Below are positions 58,977 to 64,000 of a stretch of DNA of 64,000 nucleotides, one piece after another. The translations under genes and the position numbers were made by a program. Source of the DNA: Euphorbia lathyris. Lineage: Eukaryota > Streptophyta > Magnoliopsida > Malpighiales > Euphorbiaceae. The DNA lies in the NCBI RefSeq assembly GCF_963576675.1, contig NC_088914.1:15975001-16039000 (forward strand). Direction: 5' to 3'. Under the pieces are notes generated by a model. That model worked only from the letters and a program-made list of their open reading frames with translations. It had not been told where the DNA came from and searched no databases. Every line of letters begins with the position of its first letter. Position 1 is the first letter of the stretch.

Positions 58977-59230
58977 GGTACTAACTAATTTACAAGAAAT
59001 TAGTACTATCTATCTCTAAAGAAGAAGAATAAAAGAAAAGACAAAGTTTTGATCTTTAATTTAATGGGGTTGGAGGACGGTGGTGGCTTAACGTGTAGGA
59101 ATACTCTATTTCGTCTTTTTCTCTGTTTCACAGTAAAAAAAGAGAGAGTAAGAAGATCTGTGTATGATCGCTGGTGTGGTGTCTTCTGCTCATATATACT
59201 ATAACCAGACAAAACTCTGAAATTAAAAAA
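58977..59230 (-). promoter_or_regulatory. 5' UTR and promoter of the alpha-galactosidase gene
   Basis: Upstream of the ATG on the minus strand lies a purine/pyrimidine-rich UTR. A TATA-like TATAGTATATATGAG sits at about 59192-59206, some 215-230 bp from the ATG. A poly-A/T run at 59224-59243 follows. Confidence 0.5.
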
Positions 59231-59717
59231 AAAAAAAAAAAAATGGAAAATTAATAAAATGCTAAAAAATGGAAATTATAATTTGATTTGGAAGCTCCAT
59301 CAGCGTTCTTGTCACTTTGGTTAAGTGAAGAAAGTATTATTACCGCGACAAGAAGACCTTATAGGAAAAATGTTTTTAATATTGTCGGAAGAAAAGGTTG
59401 TCCTAATAAATAAAATTTCTACTACTTATCTAAATAAGGAAGATGATAGTAATACTTATCTTGAAAAATGTGTCGGAAGATGGATCAGTGTTGTATTGTA
59501 TTACCATCAATGTCGATCATAGTGTAAGGAAGTTGGTTACTCTCTTTATTGAAAAATTCTTACCATTGCTAAATCTGCTGCTGTATAATTTGTCGGCAGT
59601 AAAAAGATGCTGACTTTTTCTTGTCATTTTTTAACTAGTTCAATTCCTTTATTTCCTCTATTCTTTACCCAAACTTGAATATTTGTTGTGTATATAAATA
59701 TTAAATATAAAAGTGAA
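59231..59717. other. Intergenic, no gene
   Basis: Nothing recognisable apart from a 65-codon ORF (59325-59522) without known motifs. Confidence 0.55.
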
Positions 59718-59850
59718 AGATAGCTGATAGTGTAGATGACGGGTTTGAGTCTTAAAAGCGGTCTCATATCAAAAAATTGATGGTAAAAAACTTGCCCCCA
59801 ATACACCCTTGCGGTGGGATCACTCCATGGACCCTCCCTTTTATGCATTT
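59718..59850 (+). mobile_element. Degenerate tRNA-derived SINE
   Basis: TAGCTGATAGTG (box A-like, 59721-59732) and GGGTTTGAGTCT (box B-like, 59741-59752) have pol III spacing on the short side. The following AATACACCC, GGTGGGATC and GGACCCTC resemble the body of common dicot SINEs. The ends were not determined. Confidence 0.45.
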
Positions 59851-60395
59851 AGAGGAATTAGGATAATTTTAAGTATTAATTCTTATCTTTTAACTATATA
59901 TTTTTAAAAAGTTCGATTGACCAGTTCGGGATTGTTCATATACTTTCTAAGTGACCCGTTCGCAATTAGAGTTCTTTTTTTATTATTATTATTTTTGCCT
60001 GCATTGCCATAATGAATGTTGCCATCATTTTGAACTCATGAATTTCCATTATCAATGCTAGCTTAAATAAGAAGATAAAATAGAAAAAAAAAAAAAAAAA
60101 AAAAACACCTGCACATATCAACTCATAATTTACAGAATCTCAACTGATACATAATTTCATCAATTTGTCTCTATATTTTACCTATCTTTTGGAGACAAAA
60201 CCGCTGAATGCCCCAGCAAGAATAACACTAAGTTACATGATAAGTTCCAACCAAATGTTGCCAAAAACCTCTGAAAGCAAGCCCTTACCTTACTTACCTG
60301 TCAATGCATAATCATACTAACATATCTGCTTTTCTCCTCTTCAAGCATTCGTGTCCTAAGGACGGGCAGGTTCATTTAGCCTGGAATAGATGCAA
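59851..60395. other. Intergenic, including the presumed 3' UTR of the fucosyltransferase gene
   Basis: AT-rich, with a 25-bp A-run near 60082-60105. No ORF or structured element was seen. Confidence 0.55.
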
Positions 60396-63300
60396 TCAAG
60401 CTTTACACATGCAAGGTGTTAGCGGGTTTTCCCAAAGGTCATAGTGAGGGAACGTCTCTTCTGGCAATCCGGTTCGTGTTTGGTGGGTTACGATTACATC
60501 TTCTACAAAAGTAGCCCACCCCATGTAGGGGTCTCCAAAAGATTTAGACATGAGCCCTTTGTCTGGTTTTATGGATTTGTGCTGGTGACCCATGTACCTT
60601 CGTGCCCCGATGATTAATTTAGCGAAATTGCCTCCATGAGTCATCACAAAAACATCAGATTTCAGGCAGACCAAGAAGTCAAGGGCTGCTAGACTTGTTA
60701 CATGCTTCCTGAAACTATCCAACTCTTCCTTTGTAGCCAACTCCTCCTTTGTTACCTGTTAATGAGTCAGGATGAAAATATTACTAAAAGTAATCACAGG
60801 GAAAAATTGTAATAAATAATTTTCCACAAAGGAAAAAGTGGCTTGAAGTGGAACTTCCATTATCAAGAAAAAATAACTACATCCAAAGAGATCAGCGATA
60901 ACAAAAATAAAGAATGCATATAAACAGGTGCATCAATGAATGGGGCAAAATTCTTTCATTCTTTAGGTGACTTCAGACTATTAGTGGGATGATGATGAAA
61001 TGAGAGGGCCAACAGCTGGAGAGGGGAGACCATGGTATTATTTGTGGATTTGCTACAAAAAGTTTTCATCTTTTATAGAATTACTTCATAGCATACGAGG
61101 CCAAAAATATAAAACTGAGGTAGATGGAAGTAGTTTGTCAGACAATCCAAACGCCATTTAGAATAATTATTTATGAAAAGAAGAACATGTTTAAGCCTGT
61201 GATCAATTCAATTGTACATTAAGCCCCTCTTGGACACCGGGTTATGTGTGTGATTCAAACTCCATTCTCCGTTTAGTGCGAGTGAAACTGTCATCATGTC
61301 CCTAACGTAAAACAGTTAAATTGAATGAGTTTGATTGTTTACTTAAGCGTTAGTGTAAAGTAATTTTGGGGTTGATGTAGTAAGGTTATTTTAGGGGTAG
61401 ACATGACATCTTAGAAAAAGATTATCTGCGGTCGCGATCTATATATCAAGTGAGGTGTTAAAACAATGACATTTGGAAGTTCCACGCAGACTAAACGGAG
61501 TTTGAATCACACACATACCGTCCAAGAGAGGCTTAATGTGTTAAAAAATACTTGATCAAGACCTTAATGTATCCAGTTAAAAATCATGGGCTTAATGTAT
61601 CCAGTTAAAAGATAATGAGCTTAATGTGTTAAAAAATTAATTGATCAAGGGCCTAGTAATGTATCCATTTAGAAGATCAAGGGCTTAATCAATAAAAATT
61701 GACTTGACCAGGGGCTTAAATATATACTTTTCCATTATTATTGATGCCCAAATATGCATATCTTAGAAAGATCCAAATGACTTCTTATCCATGCCTAGTC
61801 ATCCTAACTGAACTGCACATACAGAAATGTACTTAACTGATGTCACATAGGATTCACAGGCCTTACCAGATTTGGGAACATATTCCGCAATGGAGCCATT
61901 CGATTCTGTCCACCATATACTTGGCCAGATGCAACGTAAATCTGAGTTTCCTTCGGATAACCCATTGCACGAAGAATCACTGCTACTTCCCCAGGTTCAA
62001 GAGGGCACCGTCCTTCCTTCCTCTTTTCTAGGGCCAGTTTCCATAGATGGGAACCATTCTGCAGAACGTATCACCAAAAAGCTCATAATATATCCATGGG
62101 TATTTGGGTTTTAACTTGTAAGTAAAATCAGAAAGTTTATAAATCTTGCACCTTGTATCGTCGAGGCCATTCTTTTTTTCTGTATTCTGCCATTAAGGCT
62201 TTCTCCTCTCTTGTCCCGACGAAGTCACAGAATGATAGGCCCACCATCCCTTTCTCAAATCTAAGATGAAGAGCCCTGTGTGATGAGTAAAGGTTAGTAG
62301 CATAAATTTAGAGTTAACAAAACTCCAAATGAGTTTTTCTCAATTTAAGATATCAATGAGACATACATATAAGGATTTGAACCTCCTGTACGGTTTTGCA
62401 TCCTAGATACCAACAAATCAGCCATCTTCTCTATTTCAGGAAGAAATTTCAGGGCATGATAATTTACCCTGCACCTTAGCCGGTTGATTTCTTGTGGAAC
62501 ATTATCATACCTGAGCCAAACACAAATATAAAGAAAGAAGAAGTTAGAAGACCAGAAATAACCGGGAGCCCACATTTTTAGGCAAAAGCAAAACAGTTAG
62601 CAGAGAACTGCTTGGATCTTAACATTTATGACTTACCCAAGCCGATCAACGAAAGGCTTTAGGGCCATAATTTTCTTCTCCTTGATTCGGGGTAGCACAT
62701 TATCAATATAGAAGTCAGCAGGTGCATATTTCGGAATATTTTTCACTGTCCGTCTACAAATATCAGATAAAGTGTATTTCATAAAATGCATATTAGTTGC
62801 ATCAAAATAGAATCCACACGCACACTAAGCTCATAATATATAAGCCAAATGAAAAAAATAAATGGAAATGTAAAGCACCAAACCTTATGCTTGAGAACAA
62901 TTCTGCTTTGTCTGTAAACCAGTCAGGTATATCACGAACAATTCTTACATCATCCTTCAAATAGTCAATGAAATGATCAACATCGAAAATATCTTCAAAT
63001 TTCCTGCATAGTTTTAGAAAGTTCACAAACAAAAGAACGCATTTGAGCATCTAAAATCATTATTTAACAAAATAATTTCGGCAATGAATAGAGGAAAATA
63101 TTTCCATGCAAGGAAGCTCAGAGAAAGAACTACAAGGGACCCATTAAACAGCTTCATTAACTCATATGAAATGGTAAAGTTGAACATGTAAGTCCTTCCA
63201 TGTCACACATCAAGAGAAAAGACTTCTAATAAACACTCCAAGCTCTCACAATAAGGTACGAAGAGAAAGCAAATACAAATATATACAGATTCTCATGAAC

Positions 63301-63472
63301 ATTCATAATATAATGCACTAGATTAGATGTAAGCTCTCAATATGAATGCTACAGACACAAGGAGAAATATAATGAAATCTTACGTTTGGTCCTTCCAAAT
63401 CTGATCCTGCTTCAGCACAGGCAGAATAAGGGTGGCATTCATTATTTTGGCAACAGCCACTGCATTGCAAAT
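60396..63472 (-). CDS. O-fucosyltransferase family protein (3' part of gene)
   Basis: Seven exons (63472-63384, 63003-62884, 62753-62637, 62510-62367, 62275-62152, 62058-61867, 60755-60396) join in frame to 381 codons plus TGA. Earlier exons lie beyond the right edge. It is a plant GDP-fucose protein O-fucosyltransferase-type protein (PF10250, formerly DUF246). The segments are ICNAVAVAKIMNATLILPVL, WKDQTKFEDIFDVDHFI, YMALHLRFEKGMVGLSFCDF with the sugar-nucleotide-binding HLRF motif, QIYVASGQVYGGQNRM, and DVFVMTHGGNFAKLIIGARR near the C-terminus. These are type II Golgi proteins that mostly act on cell-wall or secreted glycans and proteins. The acceptor cannot be told from sequence. All splice sites are GT-AG. 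The last intron (60756-61866) is swollen by repeats. Confidence 0.92.
61217..61538. mobile_element. MITE-like inverted-repeat element in the last intron
   Basis: The ends CATTAAGCCCCTCTTGGAC and, inverted, CATTAAGCCTCTCTTGGAC continue into GTGTGTGATTCAAACTCC, giving arms of about 45-55 bp. A clear target duplication was not found. It encodes nothing. Confidence 0.65.
61531..61735. repeat. Irregular repeats of GGGCTTAATGTATCC
   Basis: Five or six copies of a GCTTAATGTATCCAGTTAAAA-like phrase (cut here to the core GCTTAATGT) and TTGATCAAGG alternate at 25-45-bp spacing. The core equals the end of the neighbouring inverted-repeat element. Confidence 0.65.
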
Positions 63473-64000
63473 CTGCATGCAAATTCACTATCATTAAATT
63501 ACTCTGAACCTTAATCAGTGCATATCCTAGAAGCACTTAGAGGAAATTATTTTTCTTAAAATTACTAAGGCATCTATGAACAAGGAAAGAAACTTTAACA
63601 AGCAAATTATCAAAATCAGAAATTAAAAGTTGTACTAGCAAAAAAAAAAAAAACATTCGAAGACCAAAACCACTTTCTCAAAATATTTTTAAATTACTAC
63701 AAGTCCTTTGGTAGTTCAAAACCACCTTCTTAAAATATTTTATATTAAGCTTAGACTTGTAGCATCTGATTCCCTATCAATATTTCCAATTGTATTCATT
63801 CGTTTGTAGCTGCATTTCTATGGTCATAGAGATACAACTCTGTGGACATTTTTGGTAATGGTGCTCATACATAGGTGCAGATCACTCTGAGGCTTTCAGT
63901 TCCTCCCCATTCCCTTTTTTTCTTTTTGGGTGGAGATTTGCAAATTAAACCAAAAAAGTACAATAAGAGGAAAAAAAAAAAAGGTAAACAAGGCTTTCTC
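63473..64000 (-). other. Intron of the fucosyltransferase gene running off the window
   Basis: No further exon could be identified. The acceptor of the exon at 63472 (TGCATGCAG) bounds it on the left. Confidence 0.6.

Noticed and set aside
1..64000. tRNA genes, organelle insertions and viral (pararetrovirus) sequences
   Set aside because: I found no convincing tRNA cloverleaf, chloroplast gene or pararetrovirus domain by eye. This is not a substitute for a tRNAscan or database search.

Overview
The window is nuclear DNA of a flowering plant, most likely a eudicot. The evidence is plant-specific Ty1/copia and Ty3/gypsy (Athila- and Tat-type) retrotransposons, small hAT, MULE and other inverted-repeat DNA transposons, and two intron-rich host genes of plant families with short GT-AG introns. 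All family names come from motifs read by eye. No database search was possible, so the species is not named.

About 53 kb (1-53470) is transposon DNA, and most of it can be ordered by insertion. Positions 1-25026 are a nest: Copia-1 (minus strand, LTRs 1-1661 and 7344-9200) appears to sit inside the RT gene of a sister element, Copia-2 (minus, 5' LTR 22944-25026). The gag gene of Copia-2 also carries an Athila-like non-autonomous element (11252-20643). Copia-2 itself lies in the gag gene of a plus-strand element, Copia-3 (25027 to about 29068). Next, 29954-44019 is a complete Tat-lineage gypsy element with a perfect GATAT target duplication. It has gag-protease, RT-RNase H with a second RNase H, and integrase on the minus strand. 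On the opposite strand it carries an apparently intact, spliced plant-mobile-domain gene. A solo LTR (44987-46938, duplication GTTTC), a small inverted-repeat element, and a Copia remnant (48380-53470) follow. The integrase of that remnant was hit by two hAT elements and a MULE, each with a perfect target duplication.

The right end holds two host genes on the minus strand. One is a complete 14-exon gene for a secreted alpha-galactosidase-like (GH27) protein of 627 residues (54435-58976). The other is the 3' part, seven exons, of a plant O-fucosyltransferase-family gene (60396-63472) that continues past the right edge. Their introns hold small elements, including an apparent SINE whose head is a 5S rRNA copy in alpha-galactosidase intron 7.

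The most striking unexplained signal is a short CpG-rich motif, TACGCCCCGCGTA, with self-complementary TACGC/GCGTA arms. It occurs in dense clusters in both LTRs and the interior of the Athila-like element and, independently, in both LTRs and the interior of the Tat element. In the Athila interior the copies come as opposed pairs that would form hairpins, and the pairs flank its env-position ORF. Other leads are the antisense mobile-domain gene, the 5S-headed SINE, a GC-rich double hairpin in the Copia-1 leader, and a 46-bp-arm palindrome in a hAT element.
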